Below are positions 15,605-24,009 of a stretch of 40,078 nt of DNA, piece by piece; within the stretch, counting starts at the first letter, position 1; every line of letters starts with the position of its first letter. Source of the stretch: Pontiellaceae bacterium (GTDB taxonomy: Bacteria; Verrucomicrobiota; Kiritimatiellia; Kiritimatiellales; Pontiellaceae); assembly GCA_016937035.1 (NCBI GenBank), contig JAFGWS010000047.1, forward strand, positions 1 through 40,078, in the 5' to 3' direction. A program made the position numbers and the translations under genes. A model generated the notes under the pieces. It saw nothing but the letters and a program-made list of their open reading frames with translations. It was not told the origin of the DNA and did not search any database.

Positions 15605-17080
15605 TCAGATGTAGGTGTATCCGATGTCGTTGCTTTCTTGTTTTAGCTCCATGAGCTTGTCCACGATGGTGTCGAAAAGCCGCTGCGCGCCCCGGTATCC
15701 GATATGGAGGGAGCGAGACCCGCTGATTCGGTCATGGATGGGGAATCCTACCCGAATCAGCGGGGTGCCGGCTGCGCGGCTGATGGAGAAGCCTTTGCTG
15801 TTCCCAATGAGGAGGTCGGGATTCAGTTGTTTCACGGCTTCGCCGATTTCGGCGAAATCAACGGCTTCGAGAATGGGGGTTTCCGGATCAATTTCCGGTG
15901 CGGCGGCGAGGACGCATTCCTTGAGATTTCCGCTCTTCCCGCCGGAGGCGCAGAGGACGGGTTTGAGTCCGATCTCGGCGCAGAAGGCGGCGATGCCGAC
16001 CACGAAATCCTCTTCGCCGAAGATCACCACCTTCTTTCCGAACGTATACTTATGGCCGTCGACGTAGGCATCGATCAATCGTCCACGTTCGGCGGCATGG
16101 TTGTTCGGCGTTGGCCTTCCGGTAATTTGTTCCAGCACCTTGAAGAAGGCGTCCGACTGGCGGATGCCGATCGGGAGTCCGACGCGGAAGGCCGCCGTGG
16201 AAAACCTTTCGTCGAGCAGGGTGGCCGCCGACTGTTTCGGCAGGATGGTGGAGGCCAGCTCGATCACCGCCGCCGCTCTTCCGAGCTTGCTGATTTCGTG
16301 AACCGGGGTGCCGCCGAACGGGATGCGGTGGTAGTCGTGCCAGACCGGGCCGTCGAGCGGGTCCGAATAGTCGGGGACAATCGAGAACGGCATGCCGAAG
16401 TCGGTCAGGATCTCGCGAAGGTGGCGAAGATCGGCGGGGGAAAGCATGCCCGGCAAGACGCCGATGAATCTTTCGTTGGGGCCGTCCACCGCCAGCTGTT
16501 CGACAATGGCGCGCACCGCCCAATGGTAGCCGTCCGCGTGGCTGCCGGAGTAGCTCGGGGTCGAAACCTGAAGGATGTGGGGCAACGCCAAGCTGTTGCG
16601 CTTTTCGGAGATGAATTCCTTCACATACATGGAAACATCGTCGCCGATGGTTTCCGCGAGGCAGGTGGTGGCGATCCCGAGCACCTGGGGATGGTATCCC
16701 TCGATGACGTGCGCCAATCCTTCGAAAAGATTGCGGCGGCCGCCGAAGACCACGCTGTCCTCGCCAAAGCTGGAGGAGGCGATGTCCATCGGTTCGCGGA
16801 AATGGCTGATCAGATAGCGGCGGATGTAGGTTGCGCAGCCTTGGGAGCCGTGGAGAAAGGGCAGGCATCCTTCGATGCCGCGAAAGGCGAGGCAGGCTCC
16901 CAGGGGAGCGCAAAGCTTGCAGGCGTTGCGGGTCGCGGTGAAATGTTTTCCGGTGAGAGATATTTCTGATCTTCGATTTCCGATTTCCGATTTCAAATCG
17001 GGTCCGCATCCGCACTTGGCCTTGTCGGCGGCGGTGCAGGCGCTTGTCGGGCCGCAGGTGTTTCCGCATTCGCAGCTCAT
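15605..17080 (-). CDS. nifN: NifN, FeMo-co scaffold subunit, with Cys-rich N-terminus
   Basis: 491 residues. It forms NifEN, the scaffold on which NifB-co matures. The family core begins near residue 45 (GKHFTATRNACKLCAPLGAC) and includes GIEGCLPFLHGSQGCATYIR and TTCLAETIGDDV. A good GGGAGG site precedes the ATG at 17080, so the extra 44 N-terminal residues are probably real. They hold Cys3, 5, 9, 15, 23 and 25, followed by KSEIGNRRSEI, which is a translated copy of the intergenic CCGATT repeat (16966-16999). Core features otherwise look intact. It lies 110 bp after nifE. Confidence 0.92.
   Translation of the reverse strand: MSCECGNTCGPTSACTAADKAKCGCGPDLKSEIGNRRSEISLTGKHFTATRNACKLCAPLGACLAFRGIEGCLPFLHGSQGCATYIRRYLISHFREPMDIASSSFGEDSVVFGGRRNLFEGLAHVIEGYHPQVLGIATTCLAETIGDDVSMYVKEFISEKRNSLALPHILQVSTPSYSGSHADGYHWAVRAIVEQLAVDGPNERFIGVLPGMLSPADLRHLREILTDFGMPFSIVPDYSDPLDGPVWHDYHRIPFGGTPVHEISKLGRAAAVIELASTILPKQSAATLLDERFSTAAFRVGLPIGIRQSDAFFKVLEQITGRPTPNNHAAERGRLIDAYVDGHKYTFGKKVVIFGEEDFVVGIAAFCAEIGLKPVLCASGGKSGNLKECVLAAAPEIDPETPILEAVDFAEIGEAVKQLNPDLLIGNSKGFSISRAAGTPLIRVGFPIHDRISGSRSLHIGYRGAQRLFDTIVDKLMELKQESNDIGYTYI
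16966..16999. repeat. CCGATT-family repeat inside nifN
   Basis: Plus strand TCTGATCTTCGATTTCCGAT continues with another TTCCGATTT unit. The repeat keeps the nifN frame and encodes K-S-E-I-G-N-R-R-S-E-I. Confidence 0.7.
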
Positions 17081-17108
17081 TTGGCCCTCCCGAAAAAGTC
17101 AATTGTTG

Positions 17109-17180
17109 AACACGAAGACACGAAGATCACGAAGGCACTGCCTCTATGACTCTTGGTTTCCCTGGTGTCTTTGTGTTTAA
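17109..17180. repeat. AACACGAAGACAC inverted repeat in the nifE-nifN gap
   Basis: AACACGAAGACACGAAG (17109-17125) faces TGTCTTTGTGTTTAA (17166-17180), giving imperfect inverted arms. A second copy lies at 19323-19387. Confidence 0.7.
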
Positions 17181-17190
17181 ATCTCATCGC

Positions 17191-18543
17191 TTAGTTCCTA
17201 TTGGCACGCCGTGGCGCAAACTGCCAGACGGGGCTCATGACGGAGGAATGGACTTCCTTGGCAAAGTTGAGCATGCCGATGAATCCGGCGAGCGCTTCCT
17301 TGCGTTCGTGGTTGTGGTCGCAGAAACCGACCCCGAGCTTGTAGGCGATGGGTCGTTCCTTGACACCGCCGATAAACAGGTCGACATCCTTTTCCTTGAT
17401 GAACTTGGCGAGTTCGAGCGGGTTGGTATCATCGACGATCACCGTTCCCGGATCGCAGAGTTCGGTCAGGAGCTTGTAGTCCTCCACCGATCCCGTCTGC
17501 GACCCGGCCACGACCACGCTCATGCCCAGCGTCCGCAGCGAGCGGACCAGTGAAAAGACCTTAAAGGCACCGCCGGTATAGACCGCGGCCTTTTTCCCTT
17601 TCAGATCTTTCCGGTAGGGCAGCAGCAGAGGCATTAGTTTCGATACTTCTTCCTTAATCACGCGCTGCGCCGCCGCGCGCATTTCATCGTCGTCGAAAAA
17701 ATCGGCCACATCGTAGAGAGCCTTCGACATGTCCTCGATGCCGAAGTACGAAGCGCGGGCGCTCGGAGTGCCGTACTCATGTTCGAGCATCTTCGCCAGG
17801 TTCATGACCGAGCCGGAACACTGGACGATGTTCAAGTGCGCGCGGTGCGCCTTTCGAATGTCGTCGACGCGTCCGTCGCCGGAAATGGTGCACACTACGT
17901 TGACGCCCATGCGCTCATAGTAGTCCTTGATGATCCACAGCTCGCCGGCTAGGTTGAAGTCGCCGAGAATGTTGATGGAGTTGGGAATCTTTTCCTTCAC
18001 GTCGTCGGTGCCAACAATACTGAAAAGGGCGTCACAAGCGGCCTTGTAGCCTTCCTTCTTCGAGCCCTTGAAGCCCTCGGAGTCGACCGCGATGACCGGG
18101 ATGCCCTTTTCGGTTGAGACCTTCTTGCAGATGGCCACCACATCGTCGCCGATCACGCCGACGATGCAGGTGGAATAGACGAAGGCCGCCTTTGGGGCAT
18201 ACTCCTCGATCAGTTCGATCAACGCGTGGTAGAGCTTGTCGGCGCCACCATAGATGACGTCCTTCTCGTTCATGTCGGTCGAGAAGCTCAGCCGGTGCAG
18301 CTCGGGGCCGGAGGAGAGCGCGCCGCGGATATCCCAGGTGTAGGACGCACAGCCGATCGGACCATGCACCACGTGGATCGCATCGGCGATCGGGTAGAGC
18401 ACCACGCGCGATCCGCAGAAGCTGCAGGAGCGCTGGCTGACGGCACCCGCGAGGCTCTGCTTTTCCGCCTCCATGGCAAACTCGCCGCCTTCGTAGACTT
18501 GGCGCTTGCGCTTCTCCAATAGGTTGATCGTTTCGTTGCTCAT
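17191..18543 (-). CDS. nifE: NifE, FeMo-co scaffold subunit
   Basis: 450 residues. With NifN it forms the scaffold for FeMo-co maturation. Signature blocks are RSCSFCGSRVVLYPIADAIH (about residues 38-57), HGPIGCASYTWDIRG (60-74), STCIVGVIGDDV (123-134) and the C-terminal YKLGVGFCDHNHERKE region. These match NifE rather than NifD, which it resembles, because the NifD FeMo-co ligand context is absent. The start follows a weak AGAG. Its ~130-nt leader contains an inverted-repeat element, and a sigma-54 promoter and 95-bp module lie upstream. Confidence 0.93.
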   Translation of the reverse strand: MSNETINLLEKRKRQVYEGGEFAMEAEKQSLAGAVSQRSCSFCGSRVVLYPIADAIHVVHGPIGCASYTWDIRGALSSGPELHRLSFSTDMNEKDVIYGGADKLYHALIELIEEYAPKAAFVYSTCIVGVIGDDVVAICKKVSTEKGIPVIAVDSEGFKGSKKEGYKAACDALFSIVGTDDVKEKIPNSINILGDFNLAGELWIIKDYYERMGVNVVCTISGDGRVDDIRKAHRAHLNIVQCSGSVMNLAKMLEHEYGTPSARASYFGIEDMSKALYDVADFFDDDEMRAAAQRVIKEEVSKLMPLLLPYRKDLKGKKAAVYTGGAFKVFSLVRSLRTLGMSVVVAGSQTGSVEDYKLLTELCDPGTVIVDDTNPLELAKFIKEKDVDLFIGGVKERPIAYKLGVGFCDHNHERKEALAGFIGMLNFAKEVHSSVMSPVWQFAPRRANRN

Positions 18544-18576
18544 CTGTGATCTCTGCTCAGTGCGAGTAGGCTTTTT

Positions 18577-18650
18577 ACATAATAATTAGGGACAGAATGA
18601 TTTCCTGAAGAGCCGGTGTTCTTAATTATTATGTCCGTAATCATTTTGTC
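18577..18650. repeat. Inverted-repeat element in the nifE leader
   Basis: ACATAATAATTA (18577-18588) is perfectly complementary to TAATTATTATGT (18623-18634). GACAGAATGAT (18591-18601) pairs with ATCATTTTGTC (18640-18650) with one mismatch. The arms are ordered A-B-A'-B', so the two stems compete or form a pseudoknot-like arrangement. The AATGATT unit relates it to repeats at 4276-4322 and 28000-28032. Confidence 0.7.
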
Positions 18651-18685
18651 AGATATCCCGTTATCCAATTGATGCCACCCTCTAT

Positions 18686-18701
18686 TGCAGCAGGTGTGCC
18701 A
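18686..18701 (-). promoter_or_regulatory. Sigma-54 promoter of the nifE operon
   Basis: Minus strand TGGCAC-ACCTG-CTGCA has a perfect -24 block and correct spacing. The sequence around it (TGCTGCAATAGAG downstream of -12) is nearly identical to the nifH promoter. Expected transcription start is near 18675. Confidence 0.85.
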
Positions 18702-18805
18702 GCGGAGCGCAGAGCAGGCGCGCTGCTGGTGCAAGTTGTTGGTTGATAGTTGATAGGGAAATGTGTGAAGCGTGAGATGTGAGGCGCGAGGAGAGCGGTG
18801 CGTTC

Positions 18806-18900
18806 GGAAATAATTGTCGGCATGGTTTTTGGTTCTAACGCGACGAAGGTTCAACCATCCGCAAAACAAGAGGTTAAGCGTAATTCCGACATTTATTTCC
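18806..18900. promoter_or_regulatory. 95-bp upstream activator-type module, nifE copy
   Basis: Arms GGAAATAATTGTCG (18806-18819) and CGACATTTATTTCC (18887-18900), one mismatch between them. Total length is 95 bp and arm spacing 81 bp, as in the nifV and nifH copies. It lies 105 bp from the sigma-54 element. Confidence 0.8.
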
Positions 18901-19007
18901 ACGGCGGGATTGGGGAGGAAAAAAATGTAAAGGAATCGGACCACAAAACAAAAATCCGTCAGATTTGAGGGATCAGACGGATTTCGGGGCGCTGGAAATG
19001 CGGTCTT

Positions 19008-19304
19008 TTATGCGAATACGAGATTGAGCGTCTGATCGTCATTCTGGGAGAGGGTGTATTTCCCTGAGGGGTTGACCGCAAAGCCGGCTTCGTCGAAGGC
19101 GATGACCATGTTGGAGGCGATGGCGTTGGCTTCGGCGGGGTTGCATTCCGAGTTGGTGAAAAGCTTCAATGCCGCCGGATCCTCCGTGAATTGCAGCAGG
19201 AAGGCGCTGTGCTGGACGAAGACGAGATCGTCGTAGGCATAGGTCACTTCAAGACCCAGATCGGCCAGGATGGCGGTGATTTTTCCGAGCGGCTTCTCAT
19301 TCAT
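19008..19304 (-). CDS. Unknown 98-residue protein of the nifH operon
   Basis: 98 residues, acidic, predicted mixed alpha/beta with no signal peptide or helix long enough for a membrane. It reads MNEKPLGKITAILADLGLEV near the start and ends in a hydrophobic strand (NLVFA). The alternation of a short helix, paired strands (VTYAYDDLVFVQ, AFLLQF) and a helix (PAEANAIASNMVIAFDEAGF) recalls small chaperone-like or YbjN-like folds, but no family was recognised. It follows the 133-residue gene after a gap holding an AACACGAAGACAC repeat and is the last gene before the nifE promoter. Confidence 0.65.
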   Translation of the reverse strand: MNEKPLGKITAILADLGLEVTYAYDDLVFVQHSAFLLQFTEDPAALKLFTNSECNPAEANAIASNMVIAFDEAGFAVNPSGKYTLSQNDDQTLNLVFA

Positions 19305-19322
19305 ATCTATTACTTCATAAAT

Positions 19323-19387
19323 TTAAACACGAAGACACTAAGAAAACGAAGGTAGTGAACTTAGAGTACTTTGTGCCTTGGTGTTTG
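19323..19387. repeat. AACACGAAGACAC inverted repeat, second copy
   Basis: TTAAACACGAAGACAC (19323-19338) faces CTTTGTGCCTTGGTGTTTG (19369-19387). The same arms occur in the nifE-nifN gap at 17109-17180. Confidence 0.65.
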
Positions 19388-19391
19388 TTTT

Positions 19392-19793
19392 CTATGCGGC
19401 GATCATTTTTTCGGCCCAGGCCTGGACGGCTTCGGCGGTGGCGATCATTTCCGGAATGGCTTCGGCGGGCGGTTCGGCTCGATGGTAGCCCGCGAAGACC
19501 GGGCAGATGTTCTGGTAGGTTTCAAGCTTCCGAAGGCCATCCGCGATGACGGCATCGATCTCACCGATCTGCTGAGTGGCATCGATGAGGTCGGTGAAGG
19601 TGTGGTTGTCGGCCAGCTTGCCCTTGGCCATCAACGCACCCATGATATGCTTTTCAATGGCGAGTCCAATGAGGTTGTAGAGGATTTCGGGGGTGAATAC
19701 CGAAGGGCGCTTTTCGCCGCCTCGGGCGGTCTTGAGGTATTTGTTCCCTTCGTCCATGAAGGTTTCGTAATCATTGTCGAATAATGTGCTCAT
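19392..19793 (-). CDS. HEPN-like all-helical protein of the nifH operon
   Basis: 133 residues, almost entirely helical. The central segment, YNLIGLAIEKHIMGALMAKG then KLADNHTFTDLIDA, resembles HEPN domains (…EKALKALLLAKG…THDL…), but the catalytic R-x4-6-H is not evident. It lies about 205 bp after nifK in operon A. A similar helical protein in nif operons might act as an accessory or regulatory protein. That is inference, as is the HEPN resemblance. Confidence 0.6.
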   Translation of the reverse strand: MSTLFDNDYETFMDEGNKYLKTARGGEKRPSVFTPEILYNLIGLAIEKHIMGALMAKGKLADNHTFTDLIDATQQIGEIDAVIADGLRKLETYQNICPVFAGYHRAEPPAEAIPEMIATAEAVQAWAEKMIAA

Positions 19794-19998
19794 TGCGTTG
19801 TCCAGTTGTGCCAGGTCGTAAATAAAAGGTGGAGCCGAAACACGGGCGGTGCAAACAGAGGAGGAGAGAGTCTGTCTTGAGGTTACCCATTCGCCCGTAC
19901 TTCGGTTCCAAAGAAATAAATCGTCCTCGTCCCTCCTCCTCGTGTCCGTACTCGAAGTCGAGCAGGATGGAGGAGAACAAAGGCCGAGAACGAACAGC

Positions 19999-21381
19999 TT
20001 ACATCACCAGCTCGAATCGGATTTCCGACGCATCGCGTTCCTTACGATCCATAAGGGCGTTCAGCATTTTTTCGAGGAGGCGGATGCCGCCGTTGTAACC
20101 GACGGTCGGGAAGTAGCTGTGGCCGATGCGGTCCAGGATCGGGAAGCCGTAGCGTACGAACGGAATGTCTTCGTCCTTGGCCATGAGCTTTCCGTAGGTG
20201 TTGCCGATGAGCAGGTCGACCGGCTCATTCTTGATCCACTGGTGCAGCAGGAACAGGTCGGCACGTTCGCCATTTTTGACGTTTACGTTCGGAACCTTTT
20301 CCGCACACAGTTCCCTGATGCGATGCTCGAACTTCTTGCCGGGCGTTCCTGAAACGATGTGTATCGGGATCATGTCGAGGTCGAGCAGGAACTCGGTCAG
20401 CGGCATGAGCTGGTCGGGATCGCCAAACAGGGCTACCTTCTTGCCGTGGAGGTACTGCGACATGTCGGTGATCAGGTCGACGAGCCGTCCGCGTTCGGTC
20501 ACGAACGATTCCGGGACGGGAACCTTGGCGGCGTTGGCCAGGGCCTCGACGAAGCGGTCTGTGGCGGAAAGGCCGACAGGGATGTCGAGTACTTCATAGG
20601 GAACCTTGAAGTTGCCATCGAGCAGCTTGGCGGCATCCTCGGAAGCCCACGGCCCGAGAGCCAGCGTCTTGATGCTGTCGCCGGAGGAGGCAATGTCCGT
20701 GATCCTGGCGCCGCCGGCGGGATACATCTTGAACTCGCCGGTCTGGGGCGTGTCGACCACCCCGTCGGTGTCGGGATACATGACGAACTTGATGCCCATG
20801 TTGCGGGCCATGCGCTTCATCTCGCGCATGTCGGACGGTTCGATCCAGCCGGGCAGGATGTTGATCTGGTCCTTTGCCACGCCGGTATGCTCCGCGAGTC
20901 CGCGGACAATGCCGCAACACATGTTCGAGAAGCCGGTGATGTGCGAGCCGATATAGCTCGGCGTATTGCAGTGGATCACCTTCTTGCCCGCCGGGACGAG
21001 ACCGTCGTCGTGCGCCTTCTTAACGATCTGGGTCAGGTCGTCGCCGATCGTTTCGGAGAGGCAGGTGGAATGGATCGCGACGATGTCGGGGTCGTAGATC
21101 GTGAACATGTTGTTGATGGCGGCGAGCAGGTTGGACTGGCCGCCGAACACCGAGGAACCTTCCGTGAAGGAACTGGTTCCTGCCATGATGGGATCCTTGT
21201 AGTGGCGGGTGAGGGTGCTGCGATGGTACGAGCAGCAGCCCTGCGAGCCGTGGGAGTGGGGCAGGCAGCCGTGGACGCCGAGGGCGGCATACATGGCCCC
21301 GATGGGCTGGCATGTCTTTGCCGGGTTGATGGTAAGCGCATTGCGTTCGGCGATTTCTTTGGGGGTGTGTCTTAAGAGCAT
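19999..21381 (-). CDS. nifK: Nitrogenase MoFe protein beta chain
   Basis: 460 residues. The start was set at MLLRHTPKEIAERNALTINP: GGAG lies 8 bp upstream, and the 58 residues that an open frame adds before it translate the CCGATT repeat. P-cluster ligands are Cys24 (PAKTCQPIG), Cys49 (GSQGCCSYHRS) and Cys107 (IHSTCLSETIGDD). The absence of the ~50-residue N-terminal extension of proteobacterial NifK is typical of group III enzymes. It pairs with NifD to form the alpha2beta2 MoFe protein. Confidence 0.95.
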   Translation of the reverse strand: MLLRHTPKEIAERNALTINPAKTCQPIGAMYAALGVHGCLPHSHGSQGCCSYHRSTLTRHYKDPIMAGTSSFTEGSSVFGGQSNLLAAINNMFTIYDPDIVAIHSTCLSETIGDDLTQIVKKAHDDGLVPAGKKVIHCNTPSYIGSHITGFSNMCCGIVRGLAEHTGVAKDQINILPGWIEPSDMREMKRMARNMGIKFVMYPDTDGVVDTPQTGEFKMYPAGGARITDIASSGDSIKTLALGPWASEDAAKLLDGNFKVPYEVLDIPVGLSATDRFVEALANAAKVPVPESFVTERGRLVDLITDMSQYLHGKKVALFGDPDQLMPLTEFLLDLDMIPIHIVSGTPGKKFEHRIRELCAEKVPNVNVKNGERADLFLLHQWIKNEPVDLLIGNTYGKLMAKDEDIPFVRYGFPILDRIGHSYFPTVGYNGGIRLLEKMLNALMDRKERDASEIRFELVM

Positions 21382-21503
21382 GGGAAGTCTCCATTTTTGA
21401 ATTTTTGATTTTGGATTGCTGATTGGTGATTTGCGGAACTCAGTCGCCGTTGGGCTCTTGGTTTTCAATCGGAAATCGTCATTCGGCAATCGGCAATATA
21501 GTC
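21382..21503. repeat. CCGATT-family hairpin repeat in the nifD-nifK gap
   Basis: Units such as GATTGCTGATTGGTGATTTG, the shared GGAACTCAGTCGCCGTTGG and then the inverse CAATCGGAAATCG and CGGCAATCGGCAAT. The two halves can pair imperfectly in the transcript between nifD and nifK. Confidence 0.65.
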
Positions 21504-23135
21504 CTAGGCAACAAACTCCGCGCAGATGCAGGGGTCCGTTTTCCGGTCCAGCCACGGGGCCTTGATCTTCTTCCAGATGGAGGTGCCAAGCATCCGCTCG
21601 ATGTCCGTGTAGAAGTTGACGGCTCCGACAAAGCCCGCATAGGGTCCGCCGTAATCGTAGGAGTGCAGCTGCTTCAACGGAATACCGCTCTTTTGCACGA
21701 CATACTTTTCCTTGATGCCGGCGCAGAAGATGTCGGGTTTGTAGAATTCGATCAGCTTTTCGGATTCCCAGTGGCTGATGTCGTCGACGATCAGGGACTG
21801 GTCGGCCATGTCGCTGTACATGCCTTTGTAGTCGCTGATTTCGAGCCCCTTCTTCCTTAGGTCTTCAAGCTCGATCTCGGTTTTCCGCGGGTTGTATTTT
21901 TCCGGATCGGCCTCGACCTTAAGCTCCTCGATGTTGCGGCTGTCGGCATCGACCTTGATGGTCGGCAGTACGCGGCGGCCTTCGTAGTCGTCGCGGTGGG
22001 CGAATTCGTATCCGGCCGAAACCGTTTTCATGCCCAGTTCCGCGAACAGCTCCTGGTAGTGGTGCGCCCGCGAACCGCCGACAAAGAGCATGGCCAGCTT
22101 GCCTTTCGTCACCTTGCGGGCTTCCACTGCCTTTTCCTTAACGGCGGGCAGTTCCTCCGCGATCACCGTTTCGATCCTGGACTTGAGTTCCTCATCCTCG
22201 AAGTATTCGCCGATTTTTCGCAATCCCTTGGCGGTGGATTCGGCCCCGATGAAGTTTACCTTGAACCATGGAATGCCGTACTTGGTTTCCATCATCTCGG
22301 CGACATAGTTGATGGAACGGTGGCACATGACCAGGTTGAGGTCCGCCTGGTGGGCGCGTTCGAAGCCGCACATGGTGGAGTTGCCCGAAAAGGTGCCGAC
22401 CAGCGTGATGCCGCACTTTTCGAAGATCCGCTCCAGCTCGAAGGCGTCTCCGCCAATGTTGTATTCGCCGAGCAGGTTGATCTTGAACCTGCCTTCAACC
22501 GGTTTGTCGCAGTTGCCCAGCACGTGGCGGAACAACTGGTTGTTGGCGATATGGTGACCCGCGGACTGCGAGACGCCCTTGTATCCTTCGCAGCTGAAAC
22601 CGAAGATGTTGATTTCATTGTTGTACTTCGCCTTCATCTCGCGGCAGACCGCGTGCACATCGTCCCCGATCAGGCCGACCGGGCAGGTGGAGAACACCCC
22701 GATGGCCTTCGGCTTGAAGATGGCCACGGCCTCGTCGATGGCTTCCTTGAGCTTTTTTTCGCCGCCGAACACAATATTGTCGTCCTGCATGTCGGTGGAA
22801 AAGCAGTAGGTCATGAAGTTGTCCCCATCGATGCCGGCATCGGTCTGGTTTCGGCGCGTCAGCCAGGAGTAGAACCCGCAGCCGATGGGTCCGTGCGTCA
22901 GGTTGATGATGTCGCGCGTCGGACCGAGAACCACGCCCTTACAGCCGGCATAGGTGCACCCGCGCTGGGTGATGATGCCCGGAATGGTACGGACGTTGGA
23001 CTGGATTTCCTGGTTCAGCTTCTGCTCGACAACCACCATCGACTTGTCGCGTTTGCGCGCAATCTTCGGCGGATATTTCGCAAGGATCTCGCTCTTTACC
23101 TTCGTAGGGTCCGGCAGTTTGTTTTCTTCGTTCAT
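21504..23135 (-). CDS. nifD: Nitrogenase MoFe protein alpha chain (group III)
   Basis: 543 residues. P-cluster ligands are Cys60 (QRGCTYAGCKG), Cys86 (THGPIGCGFYSW) and Cys151 (STCPVGLIGDD). FeMo-co ligands are Cys271 (LVMCHRSINY) and His491 (QLHSYDYGGPYAGF). His194/195 lie in QSAGHHIAN. The ~55-residue insertion at about 385-440 and the SWLTRRNQTDAG segment are features of the clostridial/methanogen-type NifD, which agrees with the nifI genes beside it. AGGAGG sits inside the nifI2 3' end and the reading frames overlap by 4 bp. Confidence 0.95.
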   Translation of the reverse strand: MNEENKLPDPTKVKSEILAKYPPKIARKRDKSMVVVEQKLNQEIQSNVRTIPGIITQRGCTYAGCKGVVLGPTRDIINLTHGPIGCGFYSWLTRRNQTDAGIDGDNFMTYCFSTDMQDDNIVFGGEKKLKEAIDEAVAIFKPKAIGVFSTCPVGLIGDDVHAVCREMKAKYNNEINIFGFSCEGYKGVSQSAGHHIANNQLFRHVLGNCDKPVEGRFKINLLGEYNIGGDAFELERIFEKCGITLVGTFSGNSTMCGFERAHQADLNLVMCHRSINYVAEMMETKYGIPWFKVNFIGAESTAKGLRKIGEYFEDEELKSRIETVIAEELPAVKEKAVEARKVTKGKLAMLFVGGSRAHHYQELFAELGMKTVSAGYEFAHRDDYEGRRVLPTIKVDADSRNIEELKVEADPEKYNPRKTEIELEDLRKKGLEISDYKGMYSDMADQSLIVDDISHWESEKLIEFYKPDIFCAGIKEKYVVQKSGIPLKQLHSYDYGGPYAGFVGAVNFYTDIERMLGTSIWKKIKAPWLDRKTDPCICAEFVA

Positions 23136-23542
23136 TCTAAACCTCCTGATGAGTCGAGGACGTTGCCGCCCGAGGGTCCGGTTACAGTTTCGCCCGTTCT
23201 AATACGCGTTGCTTCGAGAATCGGCAGCACGAAAATCTTTCCATCGCCCGCGCTGCCCGTCTGGTTGGTCTTGATAATAGTTTGCACGGTCCGGTCTACC
23301 CAGTCGTCCGATACCACCACGGTGATCAGGCGCTTGGGCACGAGCCGCGGACCTTCACCCAATTGTGCGATCGCCTCCGGTGCGCCCTCCTCGGCGCCGT
23401 GCAGGATGCGGTAGTCTACCAACCCTTTTCCGCGACCCTGGACGCGACCGGTGGCCGAGAAGGAGCTGATGCCCGCTTCGTTCAACGCGCGCTTGGTCTC
23501 GTTGATTTTGTTCATTCGTATGACAGCCATTACTTCTTTCAT
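23132..23542 (-). CDS. nifI2: NifI2, PII-like nitrogenase regulator
   Basis: 136 residues, GlnB family. Starts MKEVMAVIRMNKINETKRAL; the T-loop region GRVQGRGKGLVDYRILHG and onward is longer and different from classical PII, as expected for NifI2. GDGKIFVLPILEATRIRTGE matches the PII C-terminal strand. In methanogens NifI1/NifI2 bind dinitrogenase when nitrogen is sufficient and 2-oxoglutarate is low, blocking NifH docking. GGGAG precedes the ATG. It is followed immediately by nifD. Confidence 0.93.
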   Translation of the reverse strand: MKEVMAVIRMNKINETKRALNEAGISSFSATGRVQGRGKGLVDYRILHGAEEGAPEAIAQLGEGPRLVPKRLITVVVSDDWVDRTVQTIIKTNQTGSAGDGKIFVLPILEATRIRTGETVTGPSGGNVLDSSGGLE

Positions 23543-23555
23543 GATTCTCCCTATG

Positions 23556-23651
23556 GGATGGATTGCCGATTTCCGATTGCCGATTGCCGATTTGTTGGCT
23601 GGGGTTTCTCCTCAGGCCTATTAATCGGCAATCGTCAATCCTCAATCGTCA
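23556..23651. repeat. CCGATT-family hairpin repeat in the nifI1-nifI2 gap
   Basis: ATTGCCGATTTCCGATTGCC followed by GATTGCCGATTTG, then TTAATCGGCAATCGTCAATC and CAATCGTCAAT. The two halves are inverse and can form a long imperfect stem. Confidence 0.7.
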
Positions 23652-23656
23652 ATGGG

Positions 23657-23989
23657 TTAGTCCTCTTTGAGCCCGGAGCTGATGGTGTAGACCTCGTCGA
23701 CGGGGGAGATGAAGATCTTCCCGTCGCCATAGTTCCCGCTTGTGCTGGTTTTGGCGGCCTTGAGCACGGCCTTGACCACAAAATCCTTGTCCGAGGCCGG
23801 GATGACAGTCATCAGCAATTCCTTCGGCAGTTCGTCGTAGGTAACCTCGCCGACCTTAAGGCCGCGTTGCTTTCCGCGGCCGAAGACCGGCACCTTGGTG
23901 ACGGCGGGATAGCCGGCTTCGAGCAGGCATTTCATGACTTCGTCGGCCTTTTCCGGACGCACGATGGATCTTACGAGCAGTTTTGACAT
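23657..23989 (-). CDS. nifI1: NifI1, PII-like nitrogenase regulator
   Basis: 110 residues, GlnB family: MSKLLVRSIVRPEKADEVM, T-loop region VFGRGKQRGLKVGEVTYDEL and C-terminal GDGKIFISPVDEVYTI. Position immediately after nifH and before nifI2-nifD is the diagnostic order for group III nif operons. AGGAG precedes the ATG. With NifI2 it is expected to form the complex that switches nitrogenase activity off and on. Confidence 0.93.
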   Translation of the reverse strand: MSKLLVRSIVRPEKADEVMKCLLEAGYPAVTKVPVFGRGKQRGLKVGEVTYDELPKELLMTVIPASDKDFVVKAVLKAAKTSTSGNYGDGKIFISPVDEVYTISSGLKED

Positions 23990-24009
23990 GGTTTGTTCTC
24001 CTGGTTGGT

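Noticed and set aside
19801..19816. TGGCAC upstream of the HEPN-like gene as a sigma-54 element
   Set aside because: The GC of the -12 block is missing at the required spacing.
19999..21555. Longer nifK start upstream
   Set aside because: The added residues are repeat-derived, and a ribosome-binding site fits the ATG at 21381.
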